A program made the translations under genes and the position numbers. From positions 1 through 64,000 of the forward strand of contig NZ_FORR01000010.1 of the NCBI RefSeq assembly GCF_900114055.1: 64,000 nucleotides of DNA, written 5' to 3'. The notes under the pieces are model-generated. The model did not search any database. It saw only the letters and a list, made by a program, of their open reading frames with translations, and was not told where the DNA came from. Positions within the stretch are counted from its first letter, which is position 1; the number at the start of each line of letters is the position of its first letter. This document shows, piece by piece, positions 18,924 through 27,241 of this stretch. The stretch comes from Thermoflavimicrobium dichotomicum (GTDB lineage Bacteria > Bacillota > Bacilli > Thermoactinomycetales > Thermoactinomycetaceae).

Positions 18924-20186
18924 TTGCGCATACTTGTTGTGGGTAGCGGTGGAAGAGAACATACCATCGTTTGGAAGTTGAAGCAAAGTCAGCGAGTGAC
19001 AGAAATTTATTGTGCACCCGGCAACGGTGGAATCGAAGAGATTGCAACATGTGTACCCATTTCACCAACCGATATCGATGGATTAATTCACTTTGCCAAA
19101 GAGCAAAAGATCGACTTGACAGTCGTTGGACCTGAAGCACCATTATTGGCAGGTATTGTGGATCGTTTTGAAGAACAGGGACTCAAGATCTTTGGGCCGA
19201 AAAAAGCAGCGGCTAGAATTGAAGGAAGTAAACGCTTTGCCAAAGAGCTGATGCAGAAATATCAGATTCCGACTGCCTCGTTCCAGGCTTTTACAGACCC
19301 GGAAGAAGCGAAAGCTTATGTACGTAGCCACGGAGCCCCCATCGTGATCAAAGCGGATGGACTGGCTGCAGGTAAAGGAGTCGTTGTAGCACAAACGGTG
19401 GAAAGAGCGGAGCAAGCCATTGTAGAGGCGATGGAAACACGTGTGTTTGGCGATGCGGGGAAAGAAATTGTGATTGAGGAATGTTTGTTTGGTCAAGAGG
19501 TTTCATTAATGGCATTTGTGGATGGTCAAACGATCAAACCCATGGTTATTGCCCAGGATCACAAGCCAGTGTTTGATGGGGATCAGGGACCCAATACAGG
19601 TGGAATGGGAGCCTATTCGCCTGTTCCGCAAATTTCACAAGCTGTTGTAGATAAAGCCATCGAACAGATTTTATTCCCAATTGCAGAAGCTTTTCACCAA
19701 GAAGGAATTCAATATAAAGGTGTGTTATATGCTGGCTTAATGATTACACAGGAAGGGCCAAAAGTGATTGAATTCAATGCCCGCTTTGGTGATCCTGAAA
19801 CCCAGGTGGTATTACCACGTTTAAAATCTGATTTGCTTGAAGTTATTTTGGCAGTTGTAGATGGGAAACTGGCTGAAATGGAAATCGAATGGTCTGATGA
19901 AGCTGCTGTTTGCGTTGTGATGGCTGCAGGGGGATATCCTGGTTCTTATCAGACAGGCCATGAGATTACAGGAATACCCAAAAACGATGAAAAACAAATC
20001 ATTTTTCATGCCGGAACCAAACTGGTCGACGGGAAATTGGTTACAGCAGGTGGCAGAGTACTGGGTGTAACCGCAATAGATAAAGATATCCCCAAAGCCC
20101 AGCAAAAAGCTTATCAGATGGTGCAGCAAATTTCGTTTCCAGATGCACACTATCGCAAAGATATCGCAAACAAAGCATTGAATTAA
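18924..20186 (+). CDS. purD: Phosphoribosylamine-glycine ligase (GAR synthetase)
   Basis: A 420-residue ATP-grasp enzyme joining phosphoribosylamine and glycine. Landmarks are RILVVGSGGREHTI at the N-terminus, GPEAPLLAGIVD, KADGLAAGKGVVV and EFNARFGDPETQ. I choose TTG 18924, 6 nt after GGGGAGGAG; the in-frame TTG at 18903 has this site inside the coding region. It is the last gene of the operon. Confidence 0.96.
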   Translation: MRILVVGSGGREHTIVWKLKQSQRVTEIYCAPGNGGIEEIATCVPISPTDIDGLIHFAKEQKIDLTVVGPEAPLLAGIVDRFEEQGLKIFGPKKAAARIEGSKRFAKELMQKYQIPTASFQAFTDPEEAKAYVRSHGAPIVIKADGLAAGKGVVVAQTVERAEQAIVEAMETRVFGDAGKEIVIEECLFGQEVSLMAFVDGQTIKPMVIAQDHKPVFDGDQGPNTGGMGAYSPVPQISQAVVDKAIEQILFPIAEAFHQEGIQYKGVLYAGLMITQEGPKVIEFNARFGDPETQVVLPRLKSDLLEVILAVVDGKLAEMEIEWSDEAAVCVVMAAGGYPGSYQTGHEITGIPKNDEKQIIFHAGTKLVDGKLVTAGGRVLGVTAIDKDIPKAQQKAYQMVQQISFPDAHYRKDIANKALN

Positions 20187-20199
20187 ATTTTTCTGTCAG

Positions 20200-20385
20200 G
20201 ACAAGCATGGAAGAAATAGGATGCCCCCCTTTGGAAGGTCAGGCTACTGATTGCCATGGCGAAAGCCGTGGCTTATATTTTTGCCTCAAAAAACGTGAGG
20301 GAACTACACTACAGAGGACTCTTCCTGTTTACATGGACAGTGGACTCACCCAAGAGGTTGGAAAGTAGGAAGAGTCCTTTATTTC
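20200..20385 (+). other. Structured region after the pur operon, possible RNA element with terminator
   Basis: Consecutive hairpins are visible: GCCATGGC-GAAA-GCCGTGGC (20253-20272, GNRA-type loop), CCTCA/TGAGG (20284-20300), and a 12-bp perfect stem AGGACTCTTCCT (20315-20326) / AGGAAGAGTCCT (20367-20378). The interior of the last stem can itself fold into two small hairpins (GTGgactCAC and CCAAgaggTTGG). A U-rich tail follows. The final stem probably ends the pur transcript, but the branched interior is more than a plain terminator. No known riboswitch or ncRNA consensus was recognised. Confidence 0.5.
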
Positions 20386-20386
20386 C

Positions 20387-20599
20387 TTAACAAATGGTTT
20401 GAGAATCTTTTTTTCCTTGAAAGCTCATGGCATTGACGGGGATTTTAAACCACCAGGCACCGTCTTTTCTACGTAAAGGTTGATATCCTAGCTTTTTTAA
20501 AGTGCGAGCAACTGTCCAGCTGGCTGTATAAACGGTGGCGAGGTTAGTGGATTCATCAAACTGAATCACAGTTTCTTTTTCGGCTTCACTAAGTGACAT
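20387..20599 (-). CDS. Small conserved-looking protein, function unknown
   Basis: A 70-residue protein (MSLSEAEKETVIQFDEST...) with a patterned sequence: VYTASWTVARTLKKLGYQPL followed by RRKDGAWWFKIP. Composition and spacing look like a real small soluble domain. I associate this pattern with short Firmicutes proteins of unknown function but cannot name a family. GGGGAG lies 11 nt before the ATG at 20599. It is convergent with purD. Confidence 0.6.
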   Translation of the reverse strand: MSLSEAEKETVIQFDESTNLATVYTASWTVARTLKKLGYQPLRRKDGAWWFKIPVNAMSFQGKKDSQTIC

Positions 20600-20788
20600 T
20601 CTTCTTCACACTCCCCATAAGGATCAGTAATTTTTACCGATCGAATGTTCAAGTTTGTTTTTTTATTCTACCACGTTGTCCTCAGATTGCCACCTACGAA
20701 ACTTACACTGTTTGTATCCTATTTTTCGACGAATAGTGACAATTTTTCCTTCTTTTTTCGGCGAAAATACAAAATTTTTTTTGGGTAA

Positions 20789-20944
20789 TTTCAAGAACAA
20801 TGGCTAGAATGTATACATAAATTGGCTGAAATTGAACTTGTTGAATGGATTGGTGACAGGTTCAGATATATTGCTTTATCATTTGATACCACTTCAGAAG
20901 ATTTTCAAACATGTTTTAATCAAATTAATCAGTATTTTTATTGA
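20789..20944 (+). pseudogene. Relic of a protein-coding gene, C-terminal fragment
   Basis: A start-less open frame reads FQEQWLECIHKLAEIELVEW.. then IGDRFRYIALSFDTTSEDF.. and ends at TGA. The amino-acid composition is protein-like, with a clear amphipathic pattern, in an otherwise AT-rich gap. There is no start codon or ribosome binding site, and a stop lies just upstream. I infer a decayed gene tail; no family is recognised. Confidence 0.35.
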
Positions 20945-21148
20945 CAAACGGAAAAACGTCTGAAGGGATTGGATATATTTTTAGCAGAAGAATGTAGTAT
21001 TTCTGGCATAATCGCTGTTTTCAAGTTGAAACGATGTTTTTGGCAAAAAAACATGCTTTTAGTTAACAACCTCCTTCTATATTTCTTGGGAATCATTATA
21101 CAAAAAAGTCGGAATTTATACAATAGATTGAAGTTATTTTTTGTCAAT
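20940..21148. repeat. 209-bp interval with TTGACAAA-type inverted ends
   Basis: ATTGACAAA at 20940-20948 and TTTGTCAAT at 21140-21148 are perfect 9-bp inverted ends around an AT-rich stretch without credible genes. The ends match those of the family-1 repeats and of the 56087-56177 interval. In AT-rich DNA this could be chance; the shared end sequence is the argument for a mobile element. Confidence 0.35.
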
Positions 21149-21388
21149 GATTCCATAAAAAAGAGAATCTCGAACATCTGTTCCTATTTTATCATATCTC
21201 TTTTGTTTTGCAACCGGTTTTTACGTGTTTGTTTGTGGGTGATCCATCCAGGAAATACTATACCCTAAATTACGTCAGGGTTATCCTGTTAACAAAGATT
21301 CCGTTAAATGCCGGTTTGTCAAGAGTCTCATTCTGAATAACATCATGGTCTTGGTATTGTTTTATTATTCTTTATAAATATAAAATCA

Positions 21389-21447
21389 TTGATCGAAGTT
21401 ATAAAACCGAATATTATATAAATGTAGTTGTAATAATATTCGTTTTT
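21389..21447 (+). promoter_or_regulatory. Promoter with overlapping PurBox pair for the purine permease
   Basis: TTGATC (21389-21394) and TATTAT (21412-21417) are 17 bp apart. Two facing PurBoxes, AAAACCGAATATTA and the complement of TAATATTCGTTTTTT, have cores CGAA (21408-21411) and TTCG (21439-21442) separated by 27 bp, exactly as before purE. The first box overlaps the -10 element, so PurR should repress permease transcription. No purine aptamer is visible in this leader. Confidence 0.7.
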
Positions 21448-21461
21448 TGGAGGAATCAATC

Positions 21462-22763
21462 ATGTTTACAATCGATAAAAATACGCCTTTTTCGTGGAAA
21501 AAAGAGATTTTTGCCGGTCTAACCACCTTTTTTACCATGGCCTATATCATGGTGGTGAATCCGATTATTCTTTCAGATGCAGGAATTCCTTTTCAGCAAA
21601 GCTTTATGGCCACCATTATCTCTACCATTGTGGGTTCATTATTGATGGGGATGTTTGCTAAATACCCCATTGCGATTGCGCCGGCGATGGGATTAAACGC
21701 CTATTTCGCTTATTCGGTTGTCAAGGCTCATGCAGGGATCAGTTATCAAGCCGCTTTAGCTGCTGTGTTTGTGATGGGAATCATTTTTGTGATTCTTTCA
21801 CTAACTCCTTTACGAACAAAACTGATTGAAGCCATTCCAGATAATCTAAAGCATGCAATTACAGCTGGAATTGGCTTGTTTATTGCCTTCATTGGGATGC
21901 GGATGTCAGGACTGATAAAGGACCATCCGACTAACCTGGTTGCTTTGGGCGATCTTCATTCTCCTTCTGTCATTTTGACATTGATCGGTTTATTCATCAC
22001 GCTTATTTGCATGTCCTTAAACATTCCTGCTGCCCTGTTTATTGGAATGGTTGGAACAGGAATCATTGCCTATTTGACGGGACAACTTCAATTTTCCAAA
22101 GGGTTTGTAGCAGTCCCTTCTTTACCGGAGCCAGTAGTCATCAATCCGATTCAGGCAGTAAGTGATGTGATTCATTACGGATTGTATGCAGCTGTTTTTT
22201 CCTTTTTGTTGGTGACCATTTTTGATACAACCGGAACTTTTCTGGGGGTAAGCAAGCAGGCAGGACTTGTCAAAGACGGAAAAACACCAAATTCATCGAG
22301 GGCCATGCTGTCTGACTCGATTGCAACATTGGTCGGATCGGTATTTGGGACAAGTCCAACCTCCGCCTATATTGAATCAGCATCAGGTGTAGCGGCTGGT
22401 GGACGCACGGGTTTAACAGCAGTGGTGGTGGCTGGATTATTTGCTATTTCTGCTTTCTTTAGTCCGCTGATCGGAGCTGTGACCAGTATTGCAGCGATTA
22501 CATCACCCGCTTTGATCATTGTCGGTTCGCTGATGATCAGTCATGTTCGTCATTTGGACTGGGATCGGTTTGAAGAGTCATTTCCTGCGTTTCTCGTTAT
22601 TCTGAGCATGCCACTTACTTCCAGTATTGCGACAGGGATTGCACTGGGTTTTATTTCCTATCCGATTCTAAAAATCTTGAAACGACAATGGAAAGAAGTA
22701 CATCCATTAGTTTATATCTTTGCAGTGTTGTTTGTGATTCAGCTCATTTTCATGCCGCACTGA
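21462..22763 (+). CDS. pbuG: Hypoxanthine/guanine permease, AzgA/NCS2-type
   Basis: A 433-residue transporter with about 12-14 membrane helices. The N-terminus TTFFTMAYIMVVNPIIL, IAPAMGLNAYFAY in the first third, FDTTGTFLGVSKQAG and FGTSPTSAYIESASGVAAGG are hallmarks of the PbuG/AzgA family of purine importers. I start at ATG 21462 behind TTGGAGG; a TTG in that binding site opens a slightly longer frame. The shared PurBox control with the pur operon supports a role in purine salvage. Confidence 0.9.
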   Translation: MFTIDKNTPFSWKKEIFAGLTTFFTMAYIMVVNPIILSDAGIPFQQSFMATIISTIVGSLLMGMFAKYPIAIAPAMGLNAYFAYSVVKAHAGISYQAALAAVFVMGIIFVILSLTPLRTKLIEAIPDNLKHAITAGIGLFIAFIGMRMSGLIKDHPTNLVALGDLHSPSVILTLIGLFITLICMSLNIPAALFIGMVGTGIIAYLTGQLQFSKGFVAVPSLPEPVVINPIQAVSDVIHYGLYAAVFSFLLVTIFDTTGTFLGVSKQAGLVKDGKTPNSSRAMLSDSIATLVGSVFGTSPTSAYIESASGVAAGGRTGLTAVVVAGLFAISAFFSPLIGAVTSIAAITSPALIIVGSLMISHVRHLDWDRFEESFPAFLVILSMPLTSSIATGIALGFISYPILKILKRQWKEVHPLVYIFAVLFVIQLIFMPH

Positions 22764-22808
22764 TCCATCTTTTGAAATTTCCCGCCTCAATTGAATATAG
22801 CTGAAAGG

Positions 22809-22882
22809 AAAAAGTGCTGACTTACATGAGTGACCGATTTCGCTCCCATCTTTTCGAGGTAGGTCAGTACTTTTTCTTTTTT
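22809..22882 (+). terminator. Intrinsic terminator after the permease
   Basis: AAAAAGTGCTGACTTAC pairs with GTAGGTCAGTACTTTTT across a loop of about 38 nt, followed by TCTTTTTT. Confidence 0.75.
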
Positions 22883-23112
22883 AAGTATAGATCACAAACG
22901 GATAGACAAAGATTTGGATAAACTCGAATATCGTTTTTATGATCCATGATCCTGATCAGCAGTCTTTTTTGCAGTTGTGTGACCAGATTTTATTTACAGC
23001 ATGGAAAACAGTTATAATAATGCAAGAGATGTTCGCGGTCTGAAAAATACCTGACATCAAATAAACGGTTGGTAATATGAATGAATCGGCTATCAACAAA
23101 GTCACATTGATC

Positions 23113-23151
23113 AGAAAAGGAAATCCGGCATATAACGGAAACTTTGTCACA
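23113..23151. repeat. Partial family-1 repeat (right end only)
   Basis: AGAAAAGGAAATCCGGCATA and the following ACGGAAACTTTGTCAC match the right-hand 38 bp of the family-1 element at 1659-1767 almost exactly. The left half is absent. It lies about 60 bp before the diacylglycerol kinase start. Confidence 0.7.
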
Positions 23152-23212
23152 GGCTGGTCTTCAACATCCTCACATCGTAGAGGATATCGAGCGGGAAGAA
23201 AGGTGGGTGAAC

Positions 23213-24097
23213 ATGCCACGTGCTCGTTTAATATATAATCCAACTGCTGGCCGAGAGCTGATCAAGAAGCAGTTACCCCAAATTTTGGATTGTCTGGAAC
23301 AGGCGGGTTACGAAACCTCGTGCCGAGCGACCCAGTATCCATGGCATGCTGCGGAAGAAGCTGCATTAGCTGCTGATCGTGGCTATGATATTGTAATTGC
23401 AGCTGGAGGAGATGGGACCATTCATGAAGTGGTGAATGGAATTGCTCCATATGAAAATCCACCTAAGCTGGGAATTTTGCCGGCTGGCACAACCAATGAT
23501 TTTGCCCGGGCATTGAAATTGCCGAGAGATTTGTATGAAGCGTGCCAGGTCATCACGAGTGGGAAAACAATGTCTGTGGATCTGGGGAGATATGGTGACC
23601 GTTATTTCATTAATGTCGCTGCAGTCGGAAAACTGGCTGAAGTGGCGCATGAGGCTCCAAGTCGTTTGAAAACACTCATCGGTTCGCTCGCTTATTATGC
23701 CAAAGCGATCGAGAAGCTTAGTTCATTTCTCAAACCATTTCCAGTGCAAATAAAAACAGCTCAAGGCGAATATGAAGGCGAGATCTCCTTGTTGTTGTTA
23801 ACCAATAGTGTCTCGGTCGGAGGATTTGAACGGATTGCGCCTGAAGCCCGGATTAATGATGGCTTCCTGGACGTGCTGATCATTTCCAAAGTGAATATAC
23901 CAGAATTGGTGCAATTGGCTGCTCAGGCATATAAGGGAGAGCATATTAGCAATTCCCGTGTGATTTATTTTCAAACAGACCAAATTGAATTAAAGACAGG
24001 AAAGGATTTACCCCTCAACTTGGATGGCGAGTGGGGCGGAGAGATTCAAGGATCTTTTTCTGTATTACCTCGCCACTTGGAAGTGTTTTGTCCATGA
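23213..24097 (+). CDS. dgkB: Diacylglycerol kinase (DgkB-like lipid kinase)
   Basis: A 294-residue soluble lipid kinase of the DAGK catalytic family. It phosphorylates diacylglycerol released by lipoteichoic acid synthesis so it can re-enter phospholipid metabolism. The N-terminal ARLIYNPTAGRE, the nucleotide-binding AAGGDGTIHEVVNG and LGILPAGTTNDFARAL are diagnostic. I start at ATG 23213, which follows AAAGGTGG; the longer frame from 23144 includes repeat-derived sequence. Confidence 0.9.
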   Translation: MPRARLIYNPTAGRELIKKQLPQILDCLEQAGYETSCRATQYPWHAAEEAALAADRGYDIVIAAGGDGTIHEVVNGIAPYENPPKLGILPAGTTNDFARALKLPRDLYEACQVITSGKTMSVDLGRYGDRYFINVAAVGKLAEVAHEAPSRLKTLIGSLAYYAKAIEKLSSFLKPFPVQIKTAQGEYEGEISLLLLTNSVSVGGFERIAPEARINDGFLDVLIISKVNIPELVQLAAQAYKGEHISNSRVIYFQTDQIELKTGKDLPLNLDGEWGGEIQGSFSVLPRHLEVFCP

Positions 24098-24098
24098 G

Positions 24099-24130
24099 CA
24101 ACGTTCATCGGATCAGGTGAACGTTTTTTT
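24099..24130 (+). terminator. Intrinsic terminator after dgkB
   Basis: AACGTTCA and TGAACGTT flank a 10-nt loop and are followed by T7, starting right after the dgkB stop codon. Confidence 0.85.
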
Positions 24131-24161
24131 ATGAGAAAAAAAGGCGATAAGGGAGATGTTT

Positions 24162-25532
24162 ATGAAAGAAAGAGCACCTGTTGAAGCAGGACAAGTTATT
24201 GAGTATGAAGTGACAGGCATTGCACATAATGGAGCAGGTGTTGGCAAATGGGATGGATTTACTGTGTTTGTGCCGTTTGCGGTTCCAGGAGAAAAGGTAC
24301 GTGCTCGAATTGTGCAAGTAAAGAAAAACTATGCCCTTGCCCAATTGATGGATATCCTGGATTCCCACCCGGATCGGATTGATCCGCTCTGTCCGATTTA
24401 TATGGAGTGTGGTGGTTGCCAGATCCAGCATGTATCTTATCAACGCCAGTTAGAGCTCAAACGTCAACAAGTGGTGGACAGCTTTGAGAGAATTGGCGGG
24501 CTGAAAGGGGTGGTCATTCATCCGGTTTTGGGAATGGATGAACCCTGGCGATATCGTAATAAGGTTCAAGTCCCGTTCGGATGGCAAAAAGGAAAAATGG
24601 TTGCTGGATTTTACGCATCTGGCACGCATGAAATTATCGATATGGAACAGTGTTTGATTCAACCATCTGAAAGTGACAAAGCCATTCGAATGATCAAAGA
24701 GTTGGCCCATCAACTCGGCATTCCACCTTATGATGAAAAGAGACATCAAGGTGTTCTTCGACATGTGATGGTGAGAGTGGGGCTACATACACAGGAAATG
24801 ATGATTGTTCTGGTGACAAATGGTGAGCATTTGCCCAGGAAAAAAGAACTGGTTCAGCAATTACGCACAGCGTTTCCACAAGTGCGGTCGATCATTCAGA
24901 ATATCAATGCCAAGCGTACCAATGTGATCCTGGGCGAGAAAAATAAAAAGTTATGGGGAGATTCGGTGATTCATGATCGCATCGGCGACGTTCAGTTTGC
25001 GATTTCGCCTCATTCGTTTTTTCAGGTCAATCCTGTTCAAACGGAAGTATTGTATGAGCAGGTACGGAAGTATGCGGATCTTACCGGGAATGAGACGGTG
25101 ATCGATGCTTACTGTGGGATTGGGACGATTGCCTTGTATCTGGCAAAAGAATCAAGAAAAGTTTATGGAGTGGAGATTGTTCCAGAAGCCATTCGTGATG
25201 CGATCCGCAATGCGGAACTGAATGGAATGAAACATGTTCATTTTGAAGTGGGAGCAGCGGAAAAGGTAATGCCAAGGTGGTTGAAGGAAGGCATTCGACC
25301 TGACGTCGTTGTGGTAGATCCGCCACGTAAAGGATGTCAGCCGGAGTTGCTGGACGCGGTGGTTGGGATGGCTCCAGAGCGAGTTGTTTACGTCTCCTGC
25401 AACCCCGCCACGCTCGCTCGTGATGCCAGGTATTTGCAAGAGAAAGGATATATCGTGCAAGAAGTACAACCGGTGGATATGTTTCCACAGACCATGCATG
25501 TGGAGTGTGTGGCGTTGTTAACATCGACATAA
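24162..25532 (+). CDS. rlmCD: 23S rRNA (uracil-5)-methyltransferase, RlmCD-type
   Basis: A 456-residue SAM-dependent methyltransferase. The N-terminal TRAM domain (about residues 1-60) includes GIAHNGAGVGKWDGFTVFV. An iron-sulfur-type cysteine set follows (CPIYMECGGCQIQHV plus CLIQP). The Rossmann motif is DAYCGIGTIALYLA and the catalytic cysteine lies in VSCNPATLARD. In Bacillus the homologue methylates two uridines of 23S rRNA. ATG 24162 lies 6 nt after AAGGGAG; the ATG at 24156 is too close. Confidence 0.9.
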   Translation: MKERAPVEAGQVIEYEVTGIAHNGAGVGKWDGFTVFVPFAVPGEKVRARIVQVKKNYALAQLMDILDSHPDRIDPLCPIYMECGGCQIQHVSYQRQLELKRQQVVDSFERIGGLKGVVIHPVLGMDEPWRYRNKVQVPFGWQKGKMVAGFYASGTHEIIDMEQCLIQPSESDKAIRMIKELAHQLGIPPYDEKRHQGVLRHVMVRVGLHTQEMMIVLVTNGEHLPRKKELVQQLRTAFPQVRSIIQNINAKRTNVILGEKNKKLWGDSVIHDRIGDVQFAISPHSFFQVNPVQTEVLYEQVRKYADLTGNETVIDAYCGIGTIALYLAKESRKVYGVEIVPEAIRDAIRNAELNGMKHVHFEVGAAEKVMPRWLKEGIRPDVVVVDPPRKGCQPELLDAVVGMAPERVVYVSCNPATLARDARYLQEKGYIVQEVQPVDMFPQTMHVECVALLTST

Positions 25533-25548
25533 GAGACTTTTTGGTGTG

Positions 25549-25587
25549 TTAGTGGTAGATTCACCACATTTTGACCACTAACTTTTT
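25549..25587 (+). terminator. Intrinsic terminator after rlmCD
   Basis: TTAGTGGT (25549-25556) pairs with ACCACTAA (25574-25581) and is followed by CTTTTT. Confidence 0.8.
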
Positions 25588-25884
25588 ATGTCTCCGGCGA
25601 TTTTGCTGCTGGAATGTCCCAACCTTTCTTGTATTTCTTTTAGGATTAGCTTTCAATAACTGTAGCATGTGTGTGCCTTGGATCGTGAAAGCGTATCTTA
25701 GGCACTTTTGTTTTTTTATCCCAAAAACAAACCGATTAAGCTTGATAAGGACAAATACGTTAACAAATCCGCTTCAACCTTTTTTGTCACAGTTATAAAA
25801 TAGTTGATGTATAGAGTGATAGATAAGACTTCTTTCACCCCTTAGTGAAGGGAAATAGAAATAGATCGAGAAGGAGAATCGCAT
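25588..25884. other. Intergenic stretch before the hsd scar
   Basis: No supported gene. A 75-codon plus-strand frame has no ribosome binding site and protein-unlike composition. The promoter for the hsd remnant may lie here, but no convincing hexamer pair was found. Confidence 0.4.
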
Positions 25885-26359
25885 ATGCACAATTTTCAAG
25901 AGAAGGTCAACTTCATCTGGACCATAGCTGAAATTTTACGGGGACCCTATAGAAAAGAAGATTATGGAAAAGTCATCTTACCCATGGCCGTGTTGCGGCG
26001 CTTTGACTGTGTGTTAGCAGAAACCAAAGAAAAGGTACTGGCAGAGTATGAGAAATTCAAGCATCTGCCGCAAGAAGCAAGGGATGAGATCCTGAACCGG
26101 GTAGCGATTATCCAGAATGGCATTCAGCTTTTCTTGCGTTTTTGCTGATAACGATGATTTAGTGCAAAAAGCCCAAAACAATACGAAAGAAAACTTCAAA
26201 TTCAGCTATGAGAAAGCATTTTTGGACGTGGTCATTGGCCGAATGGCACAGAACGAAAAGTTTTTCCTCAAAATACTCGAAGACAGCGAATTTAAGGAAA
26301 TGATTATGGAGTATATGTTTGATGAAGTTTACGATAGCTTGAAAAATAAGGTCTCATAA
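25885..26359 (+). pseudogene. Type I restriction-modification scar: hsdM start fused to hsdR end
   Basis: From ATG 25885, behind AGAAGGAG, about 76 residues match the N-terminal HsdM helical domain (FIWTIAEILRGPYRKEDYGK, VILPMAVLRRFDCVL, NRVA). At about 26110-26120 the HsdM similarity stops. In another frame the sequence reads FADNDDLVQKAQNN, FKFSYEKAFLDVVIGRMAQN and EFKEMIMEYMFDEVYDSL, which is the typical C-terminus of HsdR. The catalytic part of hsdM, all of hsdS and nearly all of hsdR are missing. I infer one large internal deletion of an hsdMSR operon, leaving a frame-shifted non-functional remnant. Confidence 0.75.
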
Positions 26360-26403
26360 ACAGAATTCGATTGGAGGGTGAACAAGTTCTCGAAACAATA
26401 AAC

Positions 26404-26432
26404 AGGAAGCCAGTAACCTTTGGCTTCCTGCT
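26404..26432 (+). terminator. Terminator-like hairpin after the hsd scar
   Basis: AGGAAGCCA and TGGCTTCCT flank an 8-nt loop. The tail GCTATTCATTC is only weakly T-rich. It probably was the terminator of the former hsd operon. Confidence 0.5.
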
Positions 26433-26494
26433 ATTCATTCACACAGCTGAAAAGCTGTGGGTCGATTATGTACTTATATCATATGTAGAAACTC

Positions 26495-26528
26495 AAAAAG
26501 CAACCCTCATTTTTGAAGATTGCTTTTT
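26495..26528. terminator. Terminator-like hairpin
   Basis: AAAAAGCAA and TTGCTTTTT form a 9-bp stem with a 16-nt loop; the A-run and T-run make it look bidirectional. It lies in the spacer between the hsd scar and the PIN gene. Confidence 0.5.
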
Positions 26529-26684
26529 GGGAGGTATTTCAAATTTTAACTCGTAGCTTTCATTCACTACGGGACGTTTAATGTACATTTATTATATCCT
26601 TATTCGTACAGTACAGTCAAACAAAGTTGCTTTTAAACCCTAACCTCTTCTTGTGACAAGAACCAAGGGGTTGTCAACAATCTC

Positions 26685-26717
26685 AGAACCAATGCGATAA
26701 ACATTTGGTTCTTTTTA
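26685..26717 (+). terminator. Intrinsic terminator overlapping the end of the PIN gene
   Basis: AGAACCAA and TTGGTTCT flank a 12-nt loop and run into TTTTTAT on the plus strand. It would stop rightward transcription before it runs antisense into the PIN/XRE pair. Confidence 0.65.
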
Positions 26718-27239
26718 TCTCTCATTACCATGGTCATCCTCGATCCCTAGTCTTTGAAAAGCTCTTTTTACAATTGCTTTTGTGATGTATTTGGGGTTAG
26801 ATTGATGTATTCGCAGAATGACCTCCTTTGCGTGTAAAGTGGGGAGGCCGCCTGATTCTACCAAGAGACAAATCAATTCGATTCCCCAGATCAGTTCTAT
26901 ACCGTCCGTTTCACATTCTCTTCTTAGTGCCTTATCATTTGTAACACATGTCCAGCCATGTTCTTTTGCAAGGATGAGGCATAAATGATCTTGAAATGAT
27001 AAAGGTCCTCGTTTTTCTGATGCTGTGATGAGTTGATCTAATTCGGGTTCAATCAGCCTGATTCCTAATTCAGTGCAATCACTTTCTTGGATTTCTTTCA
27101 CTTCATCTAATATGGGGGTAGGTAAATGAATTTGTCCTACATATTGACAAATTAATTTGATGACTGTTCGGTCACAATGAATAAAGTCAATCAAAATGTT
27201 CGCATCGAGAATAAGAAATTTTTGTTTATTTGTTCCCAT
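26715..27239 (-). CDS. PIN-domain protein, putative toxin of an XRE-IrrE/PIN pair
   Basis: A 174-residue PIN-fold protein. The acidic residues expected for a metal-dependent RNase are present: Asp12 in ILDANILIDF, Glu46 in ILDEVKEI, Asp84 in SFQDHLCL and Asp102 in VTNDKALR. The ATG at 27239 follows the stop of the upstream gene after 2 bp, so the two are translated as a unit with the XRE-ImmA/IrrE gene first. Such pairing is known from predicted toxin-antitoxin modules; here the PIN protein would be the RNase toxin. The C-terminal 40 residues (ITKAIVKRAFQRLG) look like an added helical segment. Function is inferred from fold and context only. Confidence 0.8.
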   Translation of the reverse strand: MGTNKQKFLILDANILIDFIHCDRTVIKLICQYVGQIHLPTPILDEVKEIQESDCTELGIRLIEPELDQLITASEKRGPLSFQDHLCLILAKEHGWTCVTNDKALRRECETDGIELIWGIELICLLVESGGLPTLHAKEVILRIHQSNPKYITKAIVKRAFQRLGIEDDHGNER

Positions 27240-27241
27240 AT

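Noticed and set aside
20938-21268. Overlapping 79- and 99-codon frames on opposite strands in the permease upstream gap
   Set aside because: Neither has a binding site or protein-like composition; the region is AT-rich with inverted ends.
25081-25530. 149-codon antisense frame in rlmCD
   Set aside because: Overlaps the conserved methyltransferase core; no independent signals.
25571-25798. 75-codon frame before the hsd scar
   Set aside because: No ribosome binding site, starts inside the rlmCD terminator.
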